This document shows positions 44,705 through 53,691 of a stretch of 64,000 nucleotides of DNA, piece after piece; the first letter of the stretch is position 1; the number at the start of each line of letters is the position of its first letter. This DNA comes from Roseiarcus sp963726105 (GTDB lineage Bacteria > Pseudomonadota > Alphaproteobacteria > Rhizobiales > Beijerinckiaceae), in contig CAVSBJ010000012.1 of NCBI GenBank assembly GCA_963726105.1, positions 62,001 to 126,000 of the forward strand, in the 5' to 3' direction. A program made the translations under genes and the position numbers. The notes beneath the pieces were generated by a model. It saw only the letters and a list, made by a program, of their open reading frames with translations, made no database searches and was not told the DNA's origin.

Positions 44705-45898
44705 CTACGCAGGCGTGAACTCGATTGGCAGGCTCTCGAATTGCCGCAGGCTGTTGTTGAGCTTGCGCACGGGCTCGCCGACGATCTCCATCTTCGCCAC
44801 GCGCGCAATCAGCGCCGCGAGCACCATCTCGGATTCGAGCCGGGCGAGCATCTGTCCGACGCACATGTGAATGCCGGCGCCGAAAGCGACATGGCCGCTC
44901 GCCTTGCGTGCGACATCGAAGCGCGTCGGATCCTCCCAGCGGCGGGGATCGCGGTTGGCGGCGGCGAGGAAGAGCAGGATCTTCGAATCCGCCGGGAGGG
45001 TCACGCCGCCGAGTTCGACCTCGACCGTCGTTGTGCGAAAGAAGGTCTGGACCGGCGACTCCCAGCGCAGCATTTCGTCGAAGGCGGGGCGCATGAGCGA
45101 CGGATTGTCGCGGAGCGCCTGCCACTGGTCCGGGTTCGCGGCCAGCCCATAGAGGCCGTTGCCAATCGCAATGATCGTGGTGTCGAGCCCGGCGGACAGC
45201 AATGAGCGCACCAGCAACGGAGCTTCTTGCGCATTGATCTCGCCAGCGTCGACGGCGGCCCAGATCGTGGCGCCCAGGCCATCTTGAGATAGATTTTCAC
45301 GCGCGCATTGGGCGTTGATCCAGCCGACCACCTCGGCGGCTCGCGTCATCGAAGCCTCGAAATGCTTGTTGCGCGGCCCGAACGCGTTGAAGACCATCGT
45401 CCCGTAAGGCAGCAGGTTTTCGAGGCCCTTCGGCCCGAGGCCGACGGCGGCGGGAAAGACGCTCAACGGATAGGCCTCCGCGACGTCCTTGATCGCATCG
45501 ACGCGTCGGCGCTTGACGAGATCGTCCGCGAGCCGCTCGGCGGCGTCTCGGAAGCTCACCCGCAGCCCGGCCATTGCCTTGGCCGAGAGGGCGCGATTGA
45601 GAACGGTGCGTGTGCGCGTGTGCAGCGGCGGATCGGCTTCGAGAATAAGGCTCGGCGAGCGAAACGGCTTTGTGCGTCGGAAATCGTCGATGCCGACGCC
45701 GGCGGCGGAGCAGAAGGTTTCCCAATTGGTCAGGCCGGCCTGAACTTCGGCGTGTCGTGCGGAGGCGAAAATGCCGTAGCGCTCCAGCCAAACGACCGCG
45801 CCGGCTTCGCGAAGCTCTTCATGGAAAGGATAAGGGTCGGTGAGGAAATCATCGCTGAACGTGTCGATGCCCGAGACCGGCGCGCCGCCCGCTGTCAT
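44705..45898 (-). CDS. Cytochrome P450
   Basis: A 397-residue soluble bacterial P450. The I-helix reads SAGLDTT (Asp239-Thr240-Thr241), the ExxR pair is Glu275/Arg278, and the haem loop FGAGIHMCVG has Cys346. ATG 45898 follows GGGAGGATG. No ferredoxin or reductase gene is adjacent, so it relies on partners elsewhere. Substrate unknown. Confidence 0.92.
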   Translation of the reverse strand: MTAGGAPVSGIDTFSDDFLTDPYPFHEELREAGAVVWLERYGIFASARHAEVQAGLTNWETFCSAAGVGIDDFRRTKPFRSPSLILEADPPLHTRTRTVLNRALSAKAMAGLRVSFRDAAERLADDLVKRRRVDAIKDVAEAYPLSVFPAAVGLGPKGLENLLPYGTMVFNAFGPRNKHFEASMTRAAEVVGWINAQCARENLSQDGLGATIWAAVDAGEINAQEAPLLVRSLLSAGLDTTIIAIGNGLYGLAANPDQWQALRDNPSLMRPAFDEMLRWESPVQTFFRTTTVEVELGGVTLPADSKILLFLAAANRDPRRWEDPTRFDVARKASGHVAFGAGIHMCVGQMLARLESEMVLAALIARVAKMEIVGEPVRKLNNSLRQFESLPIEFTPA

Positions 45899-46066
45899 CC
45901 AAGCATCCTCCCGTTCCGGGCGAGACCGCCCAGTGCAAGAAGGCGCTGGGCGTTCAGTCCGCCAATTCAACATCGGTCGATTCGCGTGTCTATCCCAATT
46001 TCGCTGTCTCAGAGGCCGCGCAATTCACGCTCGGAAAGCGATCCGCAGGCTGCCGGAAGACTCCGC

Positions 46067-46147
46067 TCACTCCGCGACCCGCAGGAACGGCTTGCCGCCA
46101 TTGCGGCCTTTGAACAGCCGATGCAGCGCCGCCAGCGCGTTCTCAAG
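46067..46147 (-). pseudogene. C-terminal remnant of a CurA-like reductase gene
   Basis: The last 26 codons read LENALAALHRLFKGRNGGK then PFLRVAE and a stop, matching the C-terminus of the reductase at 39735-40733 at 18 of 26 positions; the DNA is also similar. Upstream the reading frame loses all resemblance. A truncated relative left after deletion or rearrangement. Confidence 0.7.
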
Positions 46148-46527
46148 GCGTGGCCAAAGGCCGAAAGCCTCGCAAGTAAGGCGTAAAACGACCAGAAACG
46201 CGCGAAAATTCGGTTGTATTCGGGCTCTTGCGCAGCCAGGCCTTGGCCGGGTGGTCAAGATGGCCGGCGCCCGATCTCGTCTCGTGTGCGTGACGCGGCC
46301 GGACGTTTTTCTTCGCGGCCGGGGCTTGACCCGGCCGTCCGCGCCGATCCCGCCAAACCCCGATTGACCTTCCGCATGACCATGCCGGCTCAGCGGCAGG
46401 CGGCCGATCGACAGCGAACGGAAACGGCTCTGCAATTGATTGCGAATGTTAGAAATCTGTGCCATAGTTTCATCTCGTCGCAATGCGAGTCCTTGCCCAT
46501 GACTGAAGTGTGTAGAAGGAGCAATCG
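46148..46527. other. Non-coding stretch between the reductase remnant and repeat A
   Basis: A frame stays open on the minus strand but shows no family-like residues. The first half is GC-rich with Arg/Pro-coding low complexity on both strands; a GCGGCCGGAC/GTCCGC-type near palindrome lies around 46297-46350. No gene is supported. Confidence 0.4.
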
Positions 46528-46680
46528 AGGCGTTTCACCGTGAGCCGGAACCGTCGCGGTTTCGTGACTCCAAAGGGCCGTAACCAATTGAAATGTCACG
46601 ATTCGAAAAAATAAACGCTACTAAACGCCAGCGTTTTTACTAACGTTTACTCGCATTTAGGCGCGTTTATTGACGCTTAT
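46528..46680. repeat. Dispersed structured repeat, copy A
   Basis: Shares a 78-base block (46564-46641) at about 85% identity with copy B at 63515-63592, with weaker similarity on both sides. The right half iterates AAACGC and GCGTTTA. Read leftward, AAATAAGCGTCAATAAACGC can pair with GCGTTTAGTAGCGTTTATTT, followed by a T run. It lies 20 bases after the end of the leftward acyltransferase gene, where it could act as its terminator. Confidence 0.75.
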
Positions 46681-46699
46681 TTGGGCAGGTCGAGGCGGC

Positions 46700-47566
46700 C
46701 TAAACCCACTTCCTGTGCGCCCACATCCATTGTTCCGGCGCCTGCCGGATGAAGGCTTCGAACTGCGCGTGGAGCGCTGCCGTCCCGGCGACCGCATCGG
46801 CGGCGGGGTCGTCGGTGTGCGGCACCTCCACCCGCGCGCCGCGGATGACGAAGCGCACCTTCGGTTCGCGGAAGGCCGCGCCGGCGTAGAGCGGAAGCCC
46901 GGTCTTGCGGGCAAGCAGCGCGGGAAAGACGGTCGCCAGCGCCGGCGCGCCGAAGAACGGCACAACCGCGCCGTTATCGTCCCGGAGATCGGCGAGAAAC
47001 GCCGGATAACCGCCGCTTTTCGCCGTCTTCATGAGCGAGCGCGCCGTCACCGGGGTCTTCGGCAGCAGGCCCCCCTCGTAGAGGAAGGCGCGCAGCTTGC
47101 GGGTCTCCTCCTCGACGAGGGGATTGCTGAGACGCTGATAGACGCCAGTGAACTCAGCGCCCATGAGCCCGCTCGCGTAAGCCACGAGCTCCCAATTGCC
47201 GAGATGCAGCCCGCAGACCACGCATGGGCCCCCGCGGATGATGTCTTCGAGCTGCTCCATGGGCTCGAAGCGGACGCGCTTCTGAGCAACGATCTCCCTC
47301 AGGTGAAACAATTCGCCGAACGTGCGGCCGAGATTGTCCCACATGCCTGCGGCGATGCGCTTGCGTTCGGCCTCGGAAAGCTCGGGGAAAGCCAGCTTGA
47401 GGTTGCGAAGCGCGCGTTCCTGCCGGTGGAGGCGAGGAGCGATCAGCCGCCAAGCGAGGCCCGAAGCCGACGATACGGCCTCGAGCGGCAATGCGGTCGC
47501 AGCGGCCTGAGCGGCCCGAAATACGATATATTCCAGCCGGTGACGCAGAGGGTTGGGGAAATTCAT
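46700..47566 (-). CDS. Lipid A biosynthesis acyltransferase (LpxL/HtrB family)
   Basis: A 288-residue inner-membrane lysophospholipid/lauroyl acyltransferase. An N-terminal hydrophobic segment is followed by the catalytic H-x4-E motif HLGNWE, then YQRLSNPLVEEETRKLR and FLADLRDDNGAVVPFFGAPA, with a C-terminal WMWAHRKW. It adds a secondary acyl chain to lipid A. Divergent from the oxygenase gene. Confidence 0.87.
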   Translation of the reverse strand: MNFPNPLRHRLEYIVFRAAQAAATALPLEAVSSASGLAWRLIAPRLHRQERALRNLKLAFPELSEAERKRIAAGMWDNLGRTFGELFHLREIVAQKRVRFEPMEQLEDIIRGGPCVVCGLHLGNWELVAYASGLMGAEFTGVYQRLSNPLVEEETRKLRAFLYEGGLLPKTPVTARSLMKTAKSGGYPAFLADLRDDNGAVVPFFGAPALATVFPALLARKTGLPLYAGAAFREPKVRFVIRGARVEVPHTDDPAADAVAGTAALHAQFEAFIRQAPEQWMWAHRKWV

Positions 47567-47738
47567 CGTCCGGCCAGATATCGGGGCCCCGCCGGGGCGC
47601 GTGATTGCGACGAGGCTCGAGTCTCTGTCAAGCCGGCTTTGCCGATGCGGGGCGATTTTTGTTCGAGGATACTTGGGGTTACTCCGTCGTCTGGCTTATA
47701 ATGCGGTTGGTCGATCGAAATCGCTATTGAGGCAACAC

Positions 47739-48533
47739 ATGACGGGTATGGCCGGGGCCGGCGAAAAAGCCGGCTTATACCAAACGCATACGCCTGCGGA
47801 TGAGTTCCGGCCGGCTCTCGAATCCGCGACCAACTCGATCCTCAATGCCGAGGCGTTTCGTAAGCCCTATCCGCTGATTCGGTTTCACGACTTCTTCCCC
47901 AGCGACTTTTACGCCCGTCTGGTGCAGCGTTTCCCCGATGTCGACCGCTTTGGCGGACTGAATGGCGATGGAACGCGGCGGGAATACGCGCTTTACGACG
48001 AGCACAGCGATCCGGGGTCGGAGGAGAGCCGCGAGCTATGGAGCATCGTGCGCCGGGTGCTGTCATCGACCGAAGTCGCGTCTGCTCTGAGGGAAAAGCT
48101 GGACGAGGGGTTCCGCATTCGCTCGAGGAGAAGCGGCGAAGAGTGGCCGATCCAAATGCATCCGCGGCCTGTCCTCTACACCGACCTCAACGGCTATGCG
48201 ATCAAGCCTCATCCCGACACCCGCAGGAAGGTCTTGACGATGCAGATCTACCTGCCCTCGGATGAGTCGCAGCGCGAACTCGGCACAACCATCTACAAGG
48301 TTTCCCCGATGGGCCTCTTCGCCTGGAAATCCTACGGGCTCGTGAAGGACAAGACGGTGCCTTTCCTGCCGAACTCCGGCTATGCCTTCGTCGTCATTCA
48401 CCCGGCTTTTTCGCTTCTGAGATCGAGCTGGCATGGGCGAGAGGCGATCTCGGTTCCGGTCGAGAAGCCGCGCCTGTCGATCCTCAATACATATTACCGA
48501 GACCCCGCGCTGCAGCCGACCGGAGGCATGTGA
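47739..48533 (+). CDS. 2-oxoglutarate/Fe(II) oxygenase-like protein
   Basis: A 264-residue cytoplasmic protein. A double-stranded beta-helix core carries a plausible iron triad His158-x-Asp160 (in YAIKPHPDTRRKVL) and His232 (in SSWHGREAIS), with PRLSIL near the end offering the 2-oxoglutarate-binding Arg. GAGG precedes ATG 47739. Similar proteins occur in sugar or surface-structure loci; the substrate is unknown. Confidence 0.7.
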   Translation: MTGMAGAGEKAGLYQTHTPADEFRPALESATNSILNAEAFRKPYPLIRFHDFFPSDFYARLVQRFPDVDRFGGLNGDGTRREYALYDEHSDPGSEESRELWSIVRRVLSSTEVASALREKLDEGFRIRSRRSGEEWPIQMHPRPVLYTDLNGYAIKPHPDTRRKVLTMQIYLPSDESQRELGTTIYKVSPMGLFAWKSYGLVKDKTVPFLPNSGYAFVVIHPAFSLLRSSWHGREAISVPVEKPRLSILNTYYRDPALQPTGGM

Positions 48534-48559
48534 ATGGCTGGCGGCGTCGGGCGGCCTCT

Positions 48560-48976
48560 TCAGCCCATCGCGAAGTCCCAAAGCGAACGCCAGACGCAGC
48601 GCTTCGCCGGATCCTTGAACGCGGCCGCATCAAAATGGGCCAGATGGCCAGTGGTGCCATCGTCTGGCCAGCGGAAACCAACCTCCACCTGGCCCGCCCG
48701 CTCGATGACGAATTGCTGGACCGGTCCTGGATCGTCAGCTGCCGCGGTCGCGGGGCCGAGCCGGCCGATCGCCCCATTCTGGTAGAGCCAGAGCCGACCG
48801 TCGGCCGAGGTCACTCGAACCAGGCGGGCGGTTGCGTCATAGGCGACGACGAGGGGCCCGAGCTTGCCTTCACCCCGGTAATCGCATTGACGCGTCACCG
48901 GCCCAGCCGCCCAACCCGGCGCTTCGGAGCCGAGCAGCGCGGCAAATGCGGCCAGGGCGAGGCAAGTGCGGGTCAT
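48560..48976 (-). CDS. Small exported hypothetical protein
   Basis: A 138-residue protein with a signal peptide (TRTCLALAAFAALLG, cleavage near GWAAG) and a compact mature part of about 115 residues with two Cys (QCDYRGEG and RCVWRSLWDF) that could form a disulfide. I do not recognise the family. It lies tail to tail with the oxygenase gene. Confidence 0.6.
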   Translation of the reverse strand: MTRTCLALAAFAALLGSEAPGWAAGPVTRQCDYRGEGKLGPLVVAYDATARLVRVTSADGRLWLYQNGAIGRLGPATAAADDPGPVQQFVIERAGQVEVGFRWPDDGTTGHLAHFDAAAFKDPAKRCVWRSLWDFAMG

Positions 48977-49166
48977 ATCGCTTGGAGTTCCAATATCGAA
49001 ATGCGAAACGATGTATACTATCAGGTCTGCGCGCTGCGAAAGCGCGAAATTTCCGCAGCCTGCCTTCTGTCCAGGCGATCGGAAGCGGCGCGGGTTGCAA
49101 TGCCTTTTTAACCTGCTATCAAGCCGCGCGCCGCAACCCGTCAGCCGCTCTTCAGAAGGTTCGTTC

Positions 49167-49715
49167 ATGTTCGCTGTCAGCCGACGCGCCGCGCTCTGGC
49201 TCCCTCTTCTCGCCGCCTCAGCCGCCTGGGCCGCCGAGGATCCCGACAACACCGTCATCCTCACGACGAAGCATGGCAAGGTCACGATCAAGCTTCGCCC
49301 GGACTGGGCGCCTAAGCACGTCGCGCAGATCAAGACGCTGGTGAAGCAGAAGTTCTACGACGGTCTGACCTTCCATCGTGTCATTCCGGGGTTCATGGCG
49401 CAGACGGGCGATCCGACCGGAACTGGCTCCGGCGGTTCCAGCCTTCCCGACGTGCCAGCCGAGTTTAACCAGACCCATTTCACCCGGGGCATCCTCGGGA
49501 TGGCGCGTGCGGAGGATCCGAATTCGGCCAATTCGCAGTTTTTCATCACAACCGCCGACGCGGGATTCCTCGACGGCAAATATACGGCGTTCGGCGAGGT
49601 CACCTCGGGCATGGACGTCGTCGACAAGATCAAGGCTGGAACCCAGGACAACAACGGCGCGGTCGCGAATCCCGACAAGATCGTCACCATGCGCATGGCG
49701 CCTAGCGCGAAATAA
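49167..49715 (+). CDS. Exported peptidyl-prolyl cis-trans isomerase (cyclophilin)
   Basis: A 182-residue cyclophilin with a signal peptide ending AAWAAED, so it acts in the periplasm. The active-site stretch is FHRVIPGFMAQTGDPTGTG, followed by SANSQFFIT. AGAAGG precedes the ATG. It is 14 bases before a second, cytosolic cyclophilin gene, an arrangement conserved upstream of queA-tgt in related genomes. Confidence 0.9.
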   Translation: MFAVSRRAALWLPLLAASAAWAAEDPDNTVILTTKHGKVTIKLRPDWAPKHVAQIKTLVKQKFYDGLTFHRVIPGFMAQTGDPTGTGSGGSSLPDVPAEFNQTHFTRGILGMARAEDPNSANSQFFITTADAGFLDGKYTAFGEVTSGMDVVDKIKAGTQDNNGAVANPDKIVTMRMAPSAK

Positions 49716-49729
49716 GTTGGAGCAAGCAC

Positions 49730-50185
49730 ATGAGCAGCGCAGGCGATACGCTAACGCTTGAGACGAGCAAGGGCCCGGTGGTGATCGAGATGAGCCCAAC
49801 GCTTGCGCCTGGCCATGTCGCGCATATCAAGCGCCTGGTCTCGGAAGGATTCTACGACGGCATCGTCTTCCATCGCGTAATCGACGGGTTCATGGCCCAG
49901 ACCGGTTGTCCCAAGGGAACCGGGACCGGCGGATCGAAATATCCCGACCTCAAGGCCGAGTTCAACGCCGAGCCGCATGTGCGCGGAACCGTTTCGATGG
50001 CCCGCTCCTCTAGCCCGGACTCGGCCAATTCGCAGTTCTTCATCTGCTTCGCCGACGCGCCCTTCCTCAACCGTCAATATACCGTTTGGGGCAAGGTTGT
50101 TTCGGGCATGGAAAATGTCGACAAGATCAAGCGCGGCGAGCCCGTCCGCGACCCCGACAAGATCGTCAAGGCCAGCTTGAGCTGA
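49730..50185 (+). CDS. Cytosolic peptidyl-prolyl cis-trans isomerase (cyclophilin)
   Basis: A 151-residue cyclophilin without signal peptide. It carries FHRVIDGFMAQTGCPKGTGTGG and SANSQFFICFADAPFLNRQYTVWG in the usual order. GGAGCAAGC precedes the ATG. A paralogue of the exported enzyme just upstream, probably co-transcribed with it. Confidence 0.9.
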   Translation: MSSAGDTLTLETSKGPVVIEMSPTLAPGHVAHIKRLVSEGFYDGIVFHRVIDGFMAQTGCPKGTGTGGSKYPDLKAEFNAEPHVRGTVSMARSSSPDSANSQFFICFADAPFLNRQYTVWGKVVSGMENVDKIKRGEPVRDPDKIVKASLS

Positions 50186-50268
50186 CGATTTTGGCGCTCT
50201 TCGTGGCCTCGTTATCGTAGCACTTTTTAATATTTGTCGCGAAGGACGCCCTCGTACGACGCCACCGA

Positions 50269-50564
50269 ATGAACAGCACTCACAATTCAACGTTGGAGAA
50301 GCTGGGTTGGCGAAAGGTCGCGACCGGCTCATGGCTGTACGATGGCTCGGTGCCAAAGCCAATCGCCGTTTGGGCTAAGCCCGCTCACCTTTCAAGCTCG
50401 CGTTTGATGACGACGATCAGCTTGATGAAACTAGACCAATTCCGGAGACAAATGACGGTTTCCTTTATTGCTGCCAGTACGGGGGACGAGGCGAATTTCT
50501 TACCGTCGAAGACGCCAAAGCTGAAGCGGACGCCCAACCCTGGGGCCCCGTAAAATGGGATTAA
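50269..50564 (+). pseudogene. Small hypothetical gene split by a frameshift
   Basis: The first part (MNSTHNSTLEKLGWRKVATG to AVWAKPA) and the second (FKLAFDDDDQLDETRPIPE to AQPWGPVKWD, stop at 50562) both read like one acidic, folded protein of about 98 residues but lie in different frames; the switch falls between about 50376 and 50400. In the first frame the remainder is basic nonsense. No family recognised. A one-base error in the sequence is the alternative. Confidence 0.6.
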
Positions 50565-50639
50565 CTTTCGCTCAGGAATTGAAACTGGCGTTCATCGTGC
50601 GTGGCGTTCCAAGCCGTCGCAAGCGTTGAGACCCGGTAG

Positions 50640-51746
50640 ATGCGCGTCGACGCCTTCGACTTCGCTCTTCCGCCGGAACGTATCGCGCTGGTCCCCGCGA
50701 ATCCGCGGGACAGCGCACGGATGCTGGTCGTCGGCCGCGACGGCGATCTGACGGATGCGCATGTTGGCGATCTGCCGGACTTTCTCACGCCCCGCGATGC
50801 CCTCGTCGTCAACGACACCCAAGTCATTCCGGCGCGGCTCATGGGAATCCGGGTCAGAGGCGAGGCTGCCGCCTCGATCGAAGCAACCCTGATCGAGCGC
50901 GTCGATGATTGCCGCTGGCGAGCGCTCGCACGGCCAGCCAAGAGGCTCAAAGTCGGCGAGCGCATCCGTTTTGGCGAGGCGCGCGAGAGCATGACCTGCC
51001 TTCTCGGAGCGCTCGACGCGGAAGTGGAGGACAAAGGCGAAGCAGGCGAGGTCGTGCTGCGCTTTGAGTTCGCAGGCGCCGCGCTGGACGAGGCGATTGA
51101 ACGCCTCGGCGCGCCCCCTCTGCCCCCTTACATCGCCTCGCGGCGCGCCTTGTCCCCGAGCGATCAGGCGGACTACCAGACGATGTTCGCCGTGAAGCCT
51201 GGTGCGGTCGCGGCCCCTACTGCGGGGCTGCACTTCACCCCGTCGCTGGTTGCTCGCCTCGCGGCCCGTGGCGTCGCACTGCACCCGGTCACGTTGCATG
51301 TCGGCGCCGGAACGTTCGCGCCCGTCAGGGTCGAGGATACACGCGACCACAAGATGCATTCCGAATGGGGCTCGATCAGCGCGGTCACAGCCGACGCCCT
51401 GAACGCCGTGCGGGAAGCCGGCGGCCGGGTCGTCTGTGTCGGCACGACGTCCACGCGGGTCCTCGAAAGCGCTGCCGACGAAAATGGGCGGCTTCGGCCG
51501 TTTTCCGGCAGGACGGAGATTTTCATTACCCCAGGTTACGAGTTTCGCTGCGTCGACGCCCTCATGACCAACTTTCATTTGCCGCGATCGACTTTGTTCA
51601 TGCTCGTCGCGGCCTTCAGCGGACTCGAGGCGATGCAGGCGGCTTATGCGCATGCCGCTCAAGCCGGATATCGGTTTTATTCGTTCGGCGACGCCTGCCT
51701 TTTGACCCGCGTGAGCCGGACAGGCACGGGCCGCGAACGCCCGTGA
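50640..51746 (+). CDS. queA: S-adenosylmethionine:tRNA ribosyltransferase-isomerase QueA
   Basis: A 368-residue QueA, which transfers ribose from SAM to preQ1 in tRNA to give epoxyqueuosine. It begins DAFDFALPPERIALVPA and holds the conserved TAGLHFTP, HVGAGTFAPV, TTSTRVLES and TNFHLPRSTL motifs. Its stop overlaps the tgt start. Confidence 0.94.
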   Translation: MRVDAFDFALPPERIALVPANPRDSARMLVVGRDGDLTDAHVGDLPDFLTPRDALVVNDTQVIPARLMGIRVRGEAAASIEATLIERVDDCRWRALARPAKRLKVGERIRFGEARESMTCLLGALDAEVEDKGEAGEVVLRFEFAGAALDEAIERLGAPPLPPYIASRRALSPSDQADYQTMFAVKPGAVAAPTAGLHFTPSLVARLAARGVALHPVTLHVGAGTFAPVRVEDTRDHKMHSEWGSISAVTADALNAVREAGGRVVCVGTTSTRVLESAADENGRLRPFSGRTEIFITPGYEFRCVDALMTNFHLPRSTLFMLVAAFSGLEAMQAAYAHAAQAGYRFYSFGDACLLTRVSRTGTGRERP

Positions 51747-52873
51747 GCGGCGAGTTTTCCTTCGCCGTCCACGCCACGGACGGCCGCGCGCGGACCGGCG
51801 CGATCTCAACTCCACGCGGAACGATCCGCACGCCAGCCTTCATGCCGGTTGGCACTGCGGCGACTGTCAAGGCCATGCACCCGGATGCGGTGAGAGCGCT
51901 CGGCTACGACATCGTGCTCTCCAACACCTATCATTTGATGCTGGCTCCGGGGGCGGAGCGGATCGCGGCGCTCGGGGGCCTGCACAAATTCATGAACTGG
52001 CCGCACCCCATCCTGACGGATTCTGGCGGCTTTCAGGTCATGAGCCTCGCTAAACTGCGCAAGCTCAGCGAGCACGGCGTGACCTTCCAGTCGCATATCG
52101 ATGGATCGCGGCATGAACTCACGCCCGAGCGATCGATGGAGGTGCAGCGCCTTCTCGGTTCCGACATCCAGATGCAGCTCGACGAGTGCGTGCGGCTGCC
52201 GTGTTCGTACGAGGAAGCGGAGCGAGCGATGCGCCTGTCGCTTCGATGGGCCGAGCGTTCGAAGAGCGCTTTCGGCGAACAGCCCGGCCGGGCGATCTTC
52301 GGCATCGTCCAGGGCGGAACGGAGAAAGATCTTCGCCTGTTCAGCGCCCAGGCGCTTGTCGAGATGGACTTTCACGGCTATTCGATCGGCGGACTGGCGG
52401 TCGGCGAGCCGCAGGCGGCGATGCTCGACACGCTCGATGTCGTGGTCCCGCATCTCCCCCTCGACAAGCCGCGCTATCTAATGGGCGTGGGAACGCCGGA
52501 CGATCTGCTTCAGGCGATGAGGCGGGGCGTCGATATGTGCGACTGCGTGATGCCGACGCGCGCTGGAAGGCATGGCATGGCGTTCACCCGCCGGGGCCGG
52601 CTCAACTTGCGCAACGCGCGCTTCACCGACGATCCGCGCCCGGTCGATCCGCTGTCGTCCTCGCCGATGGCGCGCGACTATTCCCGCGCCTACTGGCGCC
52701 ATCTGGTGAAAGGGGGCGAGATCCTCGCGATGATGGGACTGACGGAGATCAATCTCGCCTATTATCAGGACCTCATGTCGGGCGCCCGGCTCGCGATCCG
52801 CGAGCGACGCCTGGACGCCTATATCGCCGATACGCGACGCAATTGGGCGGAGGGAGAGACGGAACGAGGCTGA
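51743..52873 (+). CDS. tgt: tRNA-guanine transglycosylase
   Basis: A 376-residue TGT exchanging guanine 34 for preQ1. Catalytic Asp residues are in LTDSGGFQVMSL and the D-x-C-V-x-P-T-R motif (DCVMPTRAGRHG); GIVQGG and GGLAVGEP bind the base. The zinc cysteines usually near CxCxxC are not obvious in the tail: only the DMCDC stretch is Cys-rich and the later region (INLAYYQDLM) lacks the CxC before it. GTG start overlapping queA (GTGA). Confidence 0.93.
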   Translation: MSGEFSFAVHATDGRARTGAISTPRGTIRTPAFMPVGTAATVKAMHPDAVRALGYDIVLSNTYHLMLAPGAERIAALGGLHKFMNWPHPILTDSGGFQVMSLAKLRKLSEHGVTFQSHIDGSRHELTPERSMEVQRLLGSDIQMQLDECVRLPCSYEEAERAMRLSLRWAERSKSAFGEQPGRAIFGIVQGGTEKDLRLFSAQALVEMDFHGYSIGGLAVGEPQAAMLDTLDVVVPHLPLDKPRYLMGVGTPDDLLQAMRRGVDMCDCVMPTRAGRHGMAFTRRGRLNLRNARFTDDPRPVDPLSSSPMARDYSRAYWRHLVKGGEILAMMGLTEINLAYYQDLMSGARLAIRERRLDAYIADTRRNWAEGETERG

Positions 52874-52936
52874 TCGAGCCTATGATTTTAGCTCCGCGCA
52901 CAATGTTACGCGAGAGAATGATTTCAACGACTTAGG

Positions 52937-52957
52937 TGCGCTTTTGCGCAACTTTTT
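52937..52957 (+). terminator. Intrinsic terminator after tgt
   Basis: TGCGC-TTTT-GCGCA followed by AC and five T, 63 bases after the tgt stop. The stem is only 5 bp. Confidence 0.55.
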
Positions 52958-53281
52958 GCGAAACTCGGACTTCGAATGTTCGTCCGACTTGGCCACCGAA
53001 GACGTCAGCTTATCTCCAAGAGATGGGTCCTTGTTGTCTTCGCTGTTTTTGTCGATGGGCGCGACGGGCCCCGATCGTGACGGTTAGAGAGCCTTGCGGT
53101 TTTCACCATGCTACGAGTACCCCAGAATTCTGGAAAAGGGAAGTATTTTCTCTCTTTTTCGGAACTCAATTCGCGCTTCGCTATTTGCCGAAGCCAGTAT
53201 GGGCCAAATTCGATCCGGCGGGAGGATCGGTCCAGCAACGCCACGCCGTTGCTTTCGAGAAGCAAGTAAAACGCCATCGCC

Positions 53282-53322
53282 AAAAAATTTAAAGGGCGGC
53301 CCGCTCTTCCGGCGGGCCGCCC
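53282..53322 (-). terminator. Strong hairpin, leftward terminator-like
   Basis: GGGCGGCCCGC (53294-53304) and GCGGGCCGCCC (53312-53322) form an 11-bp perfect stem. Read leftward it is followed by TTTAAATTTTTT; rightward the tail is only pyrimidine-rich. No leftward gene is recognised upstream of it. Confidence 0.55.
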
Positions 53323-53691
53323 CTTCTTCATTCACGTAGTGCGTTTTACAATCTCGGGTATTCTCTACTATCCCTTCCGCGTATCTTGCGGGATTGAAGA
53401 CTGTCGAACGCGTTTGTCCTCCCACAGACCCTACGGCGTCCGGCGCCAAACCTTTTGGCAGCGGCCTCCTTTTAGCGCATCATTGCTAGTCCAATTTTTT
53501 GGCTCTGTCACGAGCCTAAGCGCCCCTGCCATGCATATTTTTCCTAGCTTGGCTCATTTTGGTCAAATGTGCACTGAGGAATGCAAAAGTGCTACACATT
53601 CGAACCATTTCGTCCCCCCCCCGCTCCGTCTTTCATCGGTTAGCTGGATGCCTTAAGACCCCCGGCCAATGCTTGCATCCAAGGAGCCAAA

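Larger units (their letters stand above)
52874..53691. other. AT-richer gap between tgt and eno
   Basis: Over 800 bases with no supported gene; several open frames exist on both strands but none looks like a protein family. Contents I can name are the tgt terminator (52937-52957), a TCGGAC/GTCCGA stem at about 52965-52985, a strong hairpin at 53294-53322, and the eno leader. Composition is lower in GC than the flanking genes. Confidence 0.5.

Noticed and set aside
46148..46483. 139-codon minus-strand frame upstream of the reductase remnant
   Set aside because: Only its last 26 codons resemble a protein; the rest is low-complexity and lacks a ribosome site.
52936..53331. Overlapping frames on both strands in the tgt-eno gap
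   Set aside because: Neither has family-like residues, start signals or plausible composition.
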